NCBI RefSeq assembly: GCF_014191605.1
Contig: NZ_JACHWU010000001.1
Location: 186,001-250,000, forward strand
Direction of reading: 5' to 3'
From: Prauserella isguenensis
Lineage (GTDB): Bacteria; Actinomycetota; Actinomycetes; Mycobacteriales; Pseudonocardiaceae
DNA: 64,000 nucleotides
Part shown: positions 49,279-57,019 of the stretch, piece by piece
Position numbering within the stretch: position 1 is the stretch's first letter
Layout: the number at the start of each line of letters is the position of its first letter
Position numbers and translations under genes: made by a program
Notes under the pieces: generated by a model
Seen by the model: the letters and a program-made list of their open reading frames with translations, nothing else
What the model was told of the DNA's origin: nothing
The model's database searches: none

Positions 49279-49285
49279 GTGACGA
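49246..49285 (+). repeat. 17-bp tandem duplication at the TetR start
   Basis: (G/T)GACGAAGGGGCCACGG at 49246-49262 and 49263-49279 plus a partial third copy. Each copy contains a Shine-Dalgarno-like AAGGGG, and each copy's end supplies a GTG (49262, 49279). The period is not a multiple of 3, so only one GTG is in frame. Confidence 0.8.
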
Positions 49286-49947
49286 TAGTGACGACGTCGG
49301 ATGGAGCGACCGGGCGATCGGTGCAGCCACCAGCCACCGGGTCGACACGCGAGATCATCCTCGGCACGGCGGAGCGACTGTTCGCCGAACACGGGGTCTA
49401 CAACGTGTCGAACCGGCAGATCAGTGAAACAGCAGGGCAGGGCAACAACGCGGCCGTCCATTACCACTTCGGCACGAAGAACGACCTGATCACCGCGCTG
49501 GTCGAACGGCACCAGGACGCGCTCGCGCGCAGACGTGCCGACCACGTCGCCCGGGTCGGCGACGATCCGGGGCTGCGGGACTGGGTGGCGTGCTTCGTGC
49601 TGCCGGTGACCGACCACCTGGCGGCGCTGGGCAGGCCGACCTGGTTCGCGCGGTTCAACGCGCAGCTGGTGACCGATCCGACGCTGCACCCGATCCTCGA
49701 GGAACGGTTCCGTGCCGATCCGGCCATGGCGACGGTGCTCGAGGGGCTCCATCGGTGTGTGGCCGAGTTGCCGCCCGAGGTGCGGGCCGAACGTGCCACC
49801 ATCACCGGGCACCTGATGATGCACATGGCCGCGGACCGCGAGCGCGCACTGGCGCAGGACGTGCCGACGACGCGGGAGACCTGGCGGGACGCTGCGAACG
49901 GCCTCATCGACGCGATCGTCGGGCTCTGGCAGGCACCCGTCAGCTGA
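49279..49947 (+). CDS. TetR-family transcriptional regulator
   Basis: 222 residues from the GTG at 49279 (product VTIVTTSDGATGRS). N-terminal helix-turn-helix (REIILGTAERLFAEHGVYNVSNRQI; AAVHYHFGTKNDLI) and a helical ligand domain. An upstream ATG (49183) would add 32 Arg-rich residues and is judged less likely. Its target is not evident. Confidence 0.88.
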   Translation: MTIVTTSDGATGRSVQPPATGSTREIILGTAERLFAEHGVYNVSNRQISETAGQGNNAAVHYHFGTKNDLITALVERHQDALARRRADHVARVGDDPGLRDWVACFVLPVTDHLAALGRPTWFARFNAQLVTDPTLHPILEERFRADPAMATVLEGLHRCVAELPPEVRAERATITGHLMMHMAADRERALAQDVPTTRETWRDAANGLIDAIVGLWQAPVS

Positions 49948-49998
49948 CCGGCCCCGCCGGAGCCGCCCCGGGCCGTGCCACTACCCACCGGGGTGCCG

Positions 49999-50370
49999 TC
50001 ACATCCACTTCACGCCGTCGCGCTCGTGTTCGCGGATGCGGTGGGTCATCATGCGGCGGAGCAGATCCTCGGGGATCGCCTGCGGGTGGGCGATCTTCAC
50101 CGAGCCCTTGCCGGGGTTGTAGTCGCCGAGTTCGGTGTCGAACGCTTCGCGGGTGCTGGGCGTGAAGACGACGCTGATGTGCTTCCAATGGCCCGCGAGC
50201 ACGAACAGGATCGTGCCGGAGGCGTGGACCCACGCGGGGTTGCCCCACTTGATCGCCTCGACCGCGTCGGGAGCGGCATCCCGGGCGAGATCGCGCACCG
50301 CCCCGAGCCGCTCACGCACAGGGGATGCGAACCGGTCGAGGTATTCGTCGACGTCCTGCGGGCGTGCCAT
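49999..50370 (-). CDS. DUF1801-domain protein
   Basis: 123 residues (MARPQDVDEYLDRFASPVRE). YdhG/DUF1801 fold with the KWGNPAWVHASGTILFV segment. Often annotated as an iron chaperone-like protein by distant similarity to frataxin-type folds; real function unknown. Convergent with TetR. Confidence 0.85.
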   Translation of the reverse strand: MARPQDVDEYLDRFASPVRERLGAVRDLARDAAPDAVEAIKWGNPAWVHASGTILFVLAGHWKHISVVFTPSTREAFDTELGDYNPGKGSVKIAHPQAIPEDLLRRMMTHRIREHERDGVKWM

Positions 50371-50465
50371 CAGCCGAGCGTACGACGCCCGGCCCACGAC
50401 GGGAACTAGCTGTGAATCAGCCCGGCCGGGTGCGGCTCCAGCCCACCGCGGAGACGGCCGCAGAC

Positions 50466-50506
50466 GACCGGAGGCGCGCCCCACGTCGCAGGGTGCGCCT
50501 CCGGTC
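50466..50506. terminator. Terminator of the mscR operon
   Basis: Perfect 12-bp arms GACCGGAGGCGC/GCGCCTCCGGTC around 17 nt, 18 nt past the stop of the metallo-beta-lactamase-fold gene on the minus strand. No T-run. Confidence 0.7.
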
Positions 50507-50523
50507 GAGTGGCCGACGGCCGC

Positions 50524-51150
50524 TCAGTGGCCGCGCGCGATCCACTCCTCGAGGTGCGGCGCCTCGTCGCCGATCTTGGTGGAGTCGCCGTGGCCGGTGC
50601 GGACCTGCGTCTCCCCCGGCAGGGTCAGCAGCGTCGTGCGGATCGACTCGATGATCGTGTCGAAGCTCGAATAGGACCGTCCGGTCGCGCCGGGCCCACC
50701 GTTGAACATGGTGTCGCCGGTGAACACGACGCCGAGTTCGGGCGCGTACAGGCAGGACGACCCCGGCGAGTGCCCGGGGGTCTGCAGCACGCGCAGGTCG
50801 ACTCCGCCCGCGGACAGCTGCTGACCGTCCTCGAGCTCCAGGTCGGGCGTGCGGTCGGGCCATGTCATGTCCCAGAGCACGCGTTCGGCCGGGTTGAGCA
50901 TGATGGGCGCGTCGAACCGGTCGGCGAGCGCGGGTGCCTGGTTGACGTGGTCGTCGTGGGCATGGGTGCACACGATGGCCTTGACACGGCGGTCGCCGAC
51001 CGCCGCGGCGATGGCGCTCGCGTCGTGGGCGGCGTCGATGACGAAGACTTCGCGCTCGTCGCCGACGATCCACACGTTGTTGTCGACGTCGAAGCTGCCG
51101 CCGTCGAGGTTGAAGGTGCCGGACGTGACGACGTGGTCGATCGGTGCCAT
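50524..51150 (-). CDS. Metallo-beta-lactamase-fold hydrolase (mscR partner)
   Basis: 208 residues. The zinc motif THAHDDH (about 62-68), a later His in TPGHSPGSS, Asp in FTGDTMF and His in RTGHGD are all present. The gene follows mscR with a one-base overlap (TGATG), as in mycobacteria (Rv2259/Rv2260). Likely role: hydrolysis of the S-formylmycothiol or related thioester produced by MscR, by analogy with glyoxalase-II-like enzymes; not proven. Confidence 0.9.
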   Translation of the reverse strand: MAPIDHVVTSGTFNLDGGSFDVDNNVWIVGDEREVFVIDAAHDASAIAAAVGDRRVKAIVCTHAHDDHVNQAPALADRFDAPIMLNPAERVLWDMTWPDRTPDLELEDGQQLSAGGVDLRVLQTPGHSPGSSCLYAPELGVVFTGDTMFNGGPGATGRSYSSFDTIIESIRTTLLTLPGETQVRTGHGDSTKIGDEAPHLEEWIARGH

Positions 51151-52238
51151 CAGAGGACCACCACCGAACGCAGCACGTCGCCGGAGTGCATCTTGTCGAA
51201 CGCGGACTCCACCTCGTCGAGGGCGATGGTCTCGGTGACGAACTTGTCGAGCGGGAACCGGCCCTGCATGTAGAGGTCTACGTACATCGGGAAGTCGCGG
51301 GAGGGCAGGCAGTCGCCGTACCAGGACGACTTGAGTGCCCCGCCGCGGGCGAAGTAGTCGATCAGTGGGATCTCCGGTGCGTTCAGATCGGGCGTGGGGA
51401 CACCGACGAGGACGACGGTGCCCGCGAGGTCACGGGCGTAGAAAGCCTGCTTGTAGGTCTCGGGGCGGCCGACGGCTTCGACGACCACGTCGGCACCGTT
51501 GCCGCCGGTGACCGAGCGGATGAACTCCACGGGGTCCTGTTCGCGCGCGTTGCACGTGTGAGTGGCGCCGAACTGCTTGGCCCAGTCGAGCTTCCTGGGG
51601 TCGGTGTCGACGGCGACGATCGTGGTGGCGCCTGCGAGGGCGGCTCCGGCGATCGAGGCGTCACCGACGCCGCCGCAGCCGATGACGGCCACGGAGTCAC
51701 CGCGTCCGACCTGGCCGGTGTTGACGGCGGCGCCGAGGCCCGCCATGACACCGCAGCCGAGGAGGCCTGCCACCTGCGCGGGCACGTTCGGGTCGACCTT
51801 GGTGCACTGACCGGAGTGGACGAGGGTCTTCTCGATGAACGCGCCGATGCCGAGGGCGGGCGACAGTTCGGTGCCGTCGGTGAGCGTCATCGCCTGTGCC
51901 GCGTTGTGGGTGTCGAAACACAGGTGCGGCTTGCCCTTCTTGCAGGCGCGGCAGACACCGCAGACGGCGCGCCAGTTGAGCACGACGTAGTCACCCGGCT
52001 CCAAGTCGACGACGCCGTCACCGACGGATTCGACGACGCCCGCGGCCTCGTGGCCGAGCAGGAACGGGAACTCGTCGTTGATGCCGCCTTCGCGGTAGTG
52101 CAGGTCGGTGTGGCAGACGCCGCAGGCCTGGATCTTCACCACGGCCTCACCGGGGCCCGGATCGGGGACCACGACGGTCTCGACGGTCACGGGCTTGCCC
52201 TGCTCTCGGGCGACGACCCCTCTGACGTTCTGTGACAT
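51150..52238 (-). CDS. mscR: S-nitrosomycothiol reductase / mycothiol-dependent formaldehyde dehydrogenase
   Basis: 362 residues, zinc-dependent class III alcohol dehydrogenase type. Catalytic zinc Cys in CGVCHTD and His/Glu in LGHEAAG, structural zinc [15 protein letters not shown], and NAD motif IGCGGVGDA are present. The overall pattern ([28 protein letters not shown]) is that of MscR. It oxidises the formaldehyde adduct of mycothiol and reduces S-nitrosomycothiol, protecting against formaldehyde and nitric oxide. Its presence implies that the organism makes mycothiol. GAAAGGA precedes the ATG. Confidence 0.95.
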   Translation of the reverse strand: MSQNVRGVVAREQGKPVTVETVVVPDPGPGEAVVKIQACGVCHTDLHYREGGINDEFPFLLGHEAAGVVESVGDGVVDLEPGDYVVLNWRAVCGVCRACKKGKPHLCFDTHNAAQAMTLTDGTELSPALGIGAFIEKTLVHSGQCTKVDPNVPAQVAGLLGCGVMAGLGAAVNTGQVGRGDSVAVIGCGGVGDASIAGAALAGATTIVAVDTDPRKLDWAKQFGATHTCNAREQDPVEFIRSVTGGNGADVVVEAVGRPETYKQAFYARDLAGTVVLVGVPTPDLNAPEIPLIDYFARGGALKSSWYGDCLPSRDFPMYVDLYMQGRFPLDKFVTETIALDEVESAFDKMHSGDVLRSVVVL

Positions 52239-52746
52239 GAGGGTAGTCCTTTCGTATGCGTCGGGTGCAGCCGATTGTCGACGGCGGGCGCCCAGATTGG
52301 CAGATCTCGGGCCGGTTGCGGAGCAACGAAACGTAGGAATTCGTGCATTCGTCGGACGCGCCCCCACGCGCGGCTTCCGGCGGCGCCTCGCGGACAACCG
52401 CGCAGCACGGAAACCCTGTCGTAACGGGAAAGTAGGCGGCCTGGGATGGGCGGCGCGACTCGGTGGACGAGCGGCGCGGGTTGGTGAACAGGCGGCTCCG
52501 GGACCGCGGGTCGGGCCGCTGCGCGGAGTCCACGAAGCGGGGGTCGCGGCGCGGGTTGCGAGCCGGTGGAAGCGCGTCGGATGTCAGGTTGATGTTCGTC
52601 ACGCCTGGGCCTCCGGCGTGCCGTCGCGACGGAAGATCATCTCGGTGGTCCCGAGCGGACGTGTTCGTGAGCGGGGTCGTGATTCGCGTGCGCGACCACC
52701 GCTGTCGTCGGCCGATACCCCGTGACCACATGAAGGGCACCACGAG
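52239..52746. other. Intergenic region between mscR and the nuclease gene
   Basis: 508 nt. Should contain promoters for both divergent genes; no convincing -35/-10 pair is visible. A minus-strand frame from a GTG near 52602 ([17 protein letters not shown]) is open but Arg/Pro-rich and unrecognised, so it is not called. Confidence 0.35.
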
Positions 52747-53379
52747 ATGGATACGCGCACCCGCACAGCCGCCGCCGCGCTGACGTTGCTCGCCGCGCTG
52801 GGCGCCACCGGCTGCGGGTTGGTCGACCTCGACGCCGCGGGTTCGTCGACGTCGTCGGCTTCTGTGTCGGCGGCACCGGCCGAGCTGTCGGAGTTGACCG
52901 TGGCGCCGGAGGACACCGGCGCTCCGTACGACCGGGACGACTGGCCGCACTGGACGTATCTCGGCGACGGGTGCGACACCCGCGACCGCACGCTCAAGGA
53001 CCAGGGCGAGAACGTCGAGGTCGGCAACGACTGCGACCTGTCGGGAACATGGCGGAGCGTCTACGACGGCGAGACGGTCACCGACCCGTCCGATCTGGAC
53101 GTGGATCACTTCGTGCCGCTGGCCGAGGTGGCCCGCTCGGGCAGCCGGGAGTGGAGCGAGGCCGAGCGCGAGGCCTACGCCAACGATCCCGACGTGCTCG
53201 TGGCCGTCACCGCGGGCTCGAACCGTTCGAAGGGTGATCAGGACCCGGCGAGCTGGCTGCCCGAGCGCGACCGGTGCGGCTACGTCACCCGCTGGGTGTC
53301 GATCAAGCAGCGCTACGAGCTGACCGTCGACCGCGCCGAGGCCGAAGCCATCCGCGGGGTCCTGCGCCACTGCCGCTGA
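52747..53379 (+). CDS. Secreted lipoprotein with HNH-type nuclease domain (DUF1524)
   Basis: 210 residues. Lipoprotein signal with lipobox LGATGC, a Ser/Ala-rich linker, then a DUF1524/GmrSD C-terminal-type HNH domain: DVDHFVPLAE (metal-binding Asp/His), AGSNRSKGDQDPASWLP, and a C-terminal Cys pair. Such proteins are common surface or extracellular DNases of actinomycetes. Expected outside the membrane, acting on DNA. Confidence 0.88.
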   Translation: MDTRTRTAAAALTLLAALGATGCGLVDLDAAGSSTSSASVSAAPAELSELTVAPEDTGAPYDRDDWPHWTYLGDGCDTRDRTLKDQGENVEVGNDCDLSGTWRSVYDGETVTDPSDLDVDHFVPLAEVARSGSREWSEAEREAYANDPDVLVAVTAGSNRSKGDQDPASWLPERDRCGYVTRWVSIKQRYELTVDRAEAEAIRGVLRHCR

Positions 53380-53392
53380 CGCGGGCGAGCCG

Positions 53393-53875
53393 CTACGTGG
53401 TGAACGCGTCGCGGCCCGCCTGCCCGCGCCACGGTTCGAGTTCGGCGCGTTGCCGCTCCGCGCGGGCGATGAGCTCGTCGAAGTCGATGTCGGGCGGCCG
53501 GGAGCCGAGGTCGGCCAGGTCACGCAGCGTCGTCCACAGCTGTTTCTTGCCCCGGATGCCCATCACGAGGATCTCCAGCTCGGCGAACCGGCTGAGGGGC
53601 GAGTACGACCGCAGTCTGCCGTTCGGTTTGAGCCGTCCGACGCGCTCGGCGGCCACGGCGAGGCCGGTCTTCACCGGGTTGGTGCGTACGCCGAGCTGCT
53701 CCATGATCGCGCGGAAGGTGTCGACGTCCTCGGCGATGCCCTGCGCCACCCGCGTGAGGGCCTCGCCGTACTCGGTGCCGTGGTTGCTGTGCGCCGAGCG
53801 GCGTGCCAGCTCGCGCCACAGCGTGCCCAGCGCGAGTTGGTCGTTCAGATAGATCGCCAGCAGACGGTTCACCAC
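53393..53875 (-). CDS. Conserved-type protein of unknown function
   Basis: 160 residues, mainly helical (MVNRLLAIYLNDQLALGTLWRELARR...), with a ferritin-like helical pattern but no clear metal ligands. The sequence LRSYSPLSRFAELEILVMGI is distinctive. Six bases after the DUF2231 gene, so probably co-transcribed. I do not recognise the family. Confidence 0.75.
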   Translation of the reverse strand: MVNRLLAIYLNDQLALGTLWRELARRSAHSNHGTEYGEALTRVAQGIAEDVDTFRAIMEQLGVRTNPVKTGLAVAAERVGRLKPNGRLRSYSPLSRFAELEILVMGIRGKKQLWTTLRDLADLGSRPPDIDFDELIARAERQRAELEPWRGQAGRDAFTT

Positions 53876-53881
53876 TGAGCG

Positions 53882-54448
53882 CTACCCGCCCTGCCCGAGT
53901 CGCACTCCTGCCGGCTCCGGTGCGGGTTGCGTCGCCGTCTGCTGCCAGCGGCCGACGCCGGCTCCCAGCGCGTACGACAGGTGACCGCCGAGCGCGCCGC
54001 CCGCGGCGAGCACCGCCAGTCCCGCGCACGCCCTGGCGCGGCTCGCCGACCGGTTCCGGCACGTCACGGCACGCAGGTAGAGGCCCGCGGCGACGGCGTT
54101 GGCTCCGGCGTGGAGGAGGGCCACCCGCCGCTGGGTGGGCTCCAGCCGGGAGAAGTCGGCCAGTCCGGTCACGACCGTGGGCGGGGTGGCGGCGAGTCCG
54201 ATGGCCATGAGCCGACGGGCGGCGACTGGTTGGTCGAAACCGATGTCGAGCACGGAGGAACAGGTCCACGCCCCGATCGGCACGGCCACCAGCAACGGGT
54301 GCACCGGGTGGCCGAGCCAGGCCCCGCGAAGGAACCGGTCGAGACCACCGCGGCCGAGCACGCGCCGCACCGAGCGTTGGACGGTGGCCGCCGGTCCGTC
54401 CACGGCACGCAGCGACTCGCTCGATTCCAGGATCCGACGTACGAACAT
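53882..54448 (-). CDS. DUF2231-family membrane protein
   Basis: 188 residues (MFVRRILESSESLRAVDGPA). About four membrane segments with the family hallmark GHPVHPLLVAVPIGAW near residues 46-61, whose His residues may bind haem or metal. Function unknown; members are often near Rieske-type or cytochrome genes. Confidence 0.82.
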   Translation of the reverse strand: MFVRRILESSESLRAVDGPAATVQRSVRRVLGRGGLDRFLRGAWLGHPVHPLLVAVPIGAWTCSSVLDIGFDQPVAARRLMAIGLAATPPTVVTGLADFSRLEPTQRRVALLHAGANAVAAGLYLRAVTCRNRSASRARACAGLAVLAAGGALGGHLSYALGAGVGRWQQTATQPAPEPAGVRLGQGG

Positions 54449-54477
54449 GACGGCCGGGTACCCGCCGGTCGACGTGC

Positions 54478-54882
54478 TCAGTCGTGCGCTACCAACGGCT
54501 TCGCCAGGTACAACGCCGTTTCCCCTGCCGCGTCGCCGTCGTAGAGCGTCCGATCGAGCCCGACGATGTCGAACCCCATCGCTCGATATGCGTGCACCGC
54601 GGGAGTGTTCGTGTTCTGCGTCTCCAGGCAGACGTGCCGGGCGCCGTTCCGCAGGACGCGGTTCGTCACGTGGTGGAGCAAGGCGCGGGCGGCCCCGCGG
54701 CCTCGGTGAGCACACGATCGACGTACAGGTGCCACAGCGCCTGGCGGCGATTCCAGCGCGAGAAACCGGTCGCGGCGAAGCCGATGACACGTCCGTCCTC
54801 ACACGCGACGAACCCCTCGGTCCACGCACGGTCGGTACTGGTCACGTCGGCGAGGAACTCGTGGTCCTTGTCTCGGCGGCGT
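54478..54882 (-). pseudogene. GNAT acetyltransferase, N-truncated and frameshifted
   Basis: Two frames together give the GNAT core: first WTEGFVACEDGRVIGFAATG...LWHLYVDR, then, after one missing base near 54710, HRGRGAARALLHHV...CLETQNTNTPAVHAYRAMGF to the stop. The acetyl-CoA loop RGRGAA lies just after the break. The N-terminal 20-30 residues are absent, and the sequence runs directly into the end of the formylglycine-generating-enzyme-like gene. Confidence 0.8.
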
Positions 54883-55678
54883 CGTTGAACGTGGACGGCG
54901 TGCAGCGCTCGAACGGTGTCGTCCAGGAACCACCCTTGAGCTCGTGGCGACCGGGCTTGGACTCGGTCGCGCACCACTCCCACGTGTTGCCGCACAGGTC
55001 GTAGACGCCGTACGGGCTGATTCCGGTCTGGTAGCAGTCCACGGCCGTGGTCTCGCCGACGCCGTTCTCCCGGACGTTGCACTTGGCCGGCGTGGTCTGG
55101 TCACCCCAGGGGTAGACGGTCCCCCGCGTGCCGCGCGCTGCCTTCTCCCACTGCTGACTCGTCGGCAGGGACTTGCCCGCCCACTCGGCGTAGGCCGCCG
55201 CGTCTCGCCAGGTCACGAACACCACCGGGTGGTCATCGAGGCCGGGCGGGAACTTGCCGTCTTCCCAGCGCTGCGGCGCCTCGCGGCCGGTCGCTTCGAG
55301 GAAGCGGGCGTACTGGGCGTTCGTCACCGGATAGACGTCGATGTAGTAAGCCGGAATCCACACGGGCTCGTTGCTCGGCCCGGACATGAAGACGCTGCCC
55401 TCGACCTTGACCATCGTGCTGGCGTCGTTCGGGTGGCGGACCTTCGACTCGCCGATCATGGGTGGCTGCTCGGCGGCAGCCTCGGCAGGCACGAGCGAGT
55501 CCTGCGTCAGGAACGAGAACCGTGCCTGCGCGTCGGGGTCTGCCCTGGTCAGACAGGTATCAAGAGCCGCCTGGTTCACCGGCCGCGGCGTAGCGTTCTC
55601 GCCGCCTGCCTCCCACTTCGAGATCACGCGCTCGCTGACGCCGGGGAGAACCATATCGGTCCGTAACCGGGCGATCAC
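54842..55678 (-). CDS. Formylglycine-generating-enzyme-like (SUMF1) protein with partial XRE-type N-terminus, C-truncated
   Basis: 278 residues from a GTG overlapping the aminotransferase stop (GTGA). Residues 1-60 match the end of a helix-turn-helix regulator (VSERVISKWEAGG...PRPVNQAALDT), but the first helices are missing. The rest is a SUMF1/FGE domain (PVTNAQYARFLEATG; PVVFVTWRDAAAYAEWAGKSLPT; GVYDLCGNTWEW). The domain stops at FERCTPSTFNDAAE, where family members continue for about 20 residues to a GFRC-type end; here the frame runs into the GNAT remnant. Probably not fully functional. Confidence 0.75.
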   Translation of the reverse strand: MIARLRTDMVLPGVSERVISKWEAGGENATPRPVNQAALDTCLTRADPDAQARFSFLTQDSLVPAEAAAEQPPMIGESKVRHPNDASTMVKVEGSVFMSGPSNEPVWIPAYYIDVYPVTNAQYARFLEATGREAPQRWEDGKFPPGLDDHPVVFVTWRDAAAYAEWAGKSLPTSQQWEKAARGTRGTVYPWGDQTTPAKCNVRENGVGETTAVDCYQTGISPYGVYDLCGNTWEWCATESKPGRHELKGGSWTTPFERCTPSTFNDAAETRTTSSSPT

Positions 55679-56454
55679 ACAGTTTCGGCAGGAATCCCCT
55701 CGTAGACGTCGCGGAGCTGCTGCAGCATCGTGTGCCCGGTCGGCCACTCCGTCGCGTCGATGGCGGCCACGGGCCGGATGCCGGTGGCCGCGTTCGTCGC
55801 GAAGGCCGCTTCCATCGACGGCAGGTCCGACAACGTCAGCGACTCGGTCGAGACGGGCCCCTCGAGTGCCTGGTTGATCAGGGTCATCGTCGTTCCCGGC
55901 AGCCACTCGGACCGCGGCCAGATGACTTGGCCGTCGCGGATGAACCCGACGTTCGAGGTCGCGATCTCCGAGATCGTGCCGTCGGGGTTCAGGAAGAGAA
56001 CGTCGTCGTAGCCCTCGCGCTGCGCCTGGCGCCGCTGGTGCATCGCGCCGAACAGGCCGATGTGCTTCACCGCGGGCAGTTCGCGCCGGTAGGACGCGGC
56101 CTGCAGGCGCCACGGCGCCGGCTCGGCCAACGACGCCTCACGCGTGGTCACGAGCACCTGCGGCTGGGCATCCTCGCCGACCGTGCCCAGGCCCATCTCC
56201 GGGTCGTAGACCGTGACGCGAACGGTCACCGGCCGGTCGAGGCCCTGCAGCGCGTGGCGGACGTACTCGCGCACTCGCTCGGTGTCGAGTTCGGCGCCGA
56301 AGAGCTTTCGGCAGTCCCGCTTCAGACGCTGCAAGTGCAGTGAGAGGCCGCGCACGCCGCCGTCGCTGACGAGCATCGACGTGAAGTGTCCGTAGTTGAT
56401 GAGCGCGAGGGCCTTGACCTGCTCAATCGTCGCGGCGACGCCGTTCAGTTCCAT
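55675..56454 (-). CDS. Class IV pyridoxal-phosphate aminotransferase-like protein
   Basis: 259 residues (MELNGVAATIEQVKALAL). Branched-chain aminotransferase / aminodeoxychorismate lyase fold, with the PLP Lys in LPAVKHIGLF (about residue 136) and the typical SEIATSNVGFI and LPGTTMTLI motifs. Substrate unknown. Coupled to the SUMF1-like gene. Confidence 0.85.
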   Translation of the reverse strand: MELNGVAATIEQVKALALINYGHFTSMLVSDGGVRGLSLHLQRLKRDCRKLFGAELDTERVREYVRHALQGLDRPVTVRVTVYDPEMGLGTVGEDAQPQVLVTTREASLAEPAPWRLQAASYRRELPAVKHIGLFGAMHQRRQAQREGYDDVLFLNPDGTISEIATSNVGFIRDGQVIWPRSEWLPGTTMTLINQALEGPVSTESLTLSDLPSMEAAFATNAATGIRPVAAIDATEWPTGHTMLQQLRDVYEGIPAETV

Positions 56455-56810
56455 GCCCACAGACTCCCACCGCGACCACCGGCCGATGGGGGCCCTGGGA
56501 TCCCCAGAAGACATCGACGATGATCGGAAAAAGCGAAGGCGGACGAATACCGCTCATTCATTGATTCCTACGGCGTTGATGTCACGACATGGAACGGATA
56601 CCCGATACTCGCCGACTAAAAGGGAGGTCCGGTTGGCGCGCTTCCGTGCACAGGCCCTTCACCGACCGACAAGCGCGCAGCTCGCTCAGCCGCGCCTGCA
56701 CCGTGACCTTTATCGACCGTCGCGTCAGGGGTTACCGCCGTCGTCGCAGCGACGTCCGGCGAGTGAACGCGAGCCTGAGAGCCCGCGCGGATAGAGGGCA
56801 CAGCACCGGT
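56455..56810. other. Intergenic region with atypical composition
   Basis: About 350 nt without a supported gene. It is notably less GC-rich at 56515-56640 (for example GGAAAAAGCGAAGG, TCATTCATTGATTCC), unlike the neighbouring DNA, fitting acquired sequence. Confidence 0.4.
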
Positions 56811-56839
56811 CTGGAAGGCCAGGTTGCCGCTGCTAGTAT
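56811..56839 (+). promoter_or_regulatory. Promoter for leaderless leader-peptide transcript
   Basis: -10 TAGTAT at 56834-56839 and a weak -35 CTGGAA at 56811-56816, spacing 17. The ATG of the leader peptide begins 7 nt after the -10, the distance expected for a leaderless message. Confidence 0.55.
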
Positions 56840-56846
56840 TTCCAGC

Positions 56847-56903
56847 ATGTCAGCCGCTTCGTGCTCGGCCGCTTTCGCGGCAGTGACCAGGACGTCCCGC
56901 TAG
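56847..56903 (+). CDS. 18-residue leader peptide upstream of MFS drug exporter
   Basis: ATG TCA GCC ... CGC TAG encodes MSAASCSAAFAAVTRTSR. Promoter spacing suggests a leaderless start. The last six codons form the left arm of a perfect stem and the TAG stop is in its loop, so a ribosome translating or stalled here would change the RNA structure ahead of the exporter gene. This is the layout of attenuation-controlled resistance genes in actinobacteria. Too short for database-style recognition; called on architecture. Confidence 0.65.
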   Translation: MSAASCSAAFAAVTRTSR

Positions 56904-56923
56904 CGGCGGGACGTCCTGGTCAC
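56883..56923 (+). promoter_or_regulatory. Attenuator stem-loop overlapping the leader peptide
   Basis: Arms 56883-56900 and 56906-56923 are exact 18-bp complements (GTGACCAGGACGTCCCGC) with loop TAGCG. Downstream, GCAATAC (56925-56931) and GTATTGC (56978-56984) can pair. A second element, TGCTCGAA/TTCGGAGCA (about 56987-57008), can occlude a GGAG near the exporter start. No U-run follows the first stem, so control may be translational or Rho-linked as much as by intrinsic termination. Confidence 0.65.
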
Positions 56924-57019
56924 AGCAATACCTCGCCTGGGAACGTCCAGTCGCTTCGTGATCCATCCGGAGCGGCCGTATTGCGCTGCTCGAAACTTTT
57001 CGGAGCAACGGAGCAATAG

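Noticed and set aside
52147-53523. 458-codon minus-strand frame through the nuclease region
   Set aside because: It overlaps the recognisable lipoprotein nuclease on the plus strand and the start of mscR; no domain visible.
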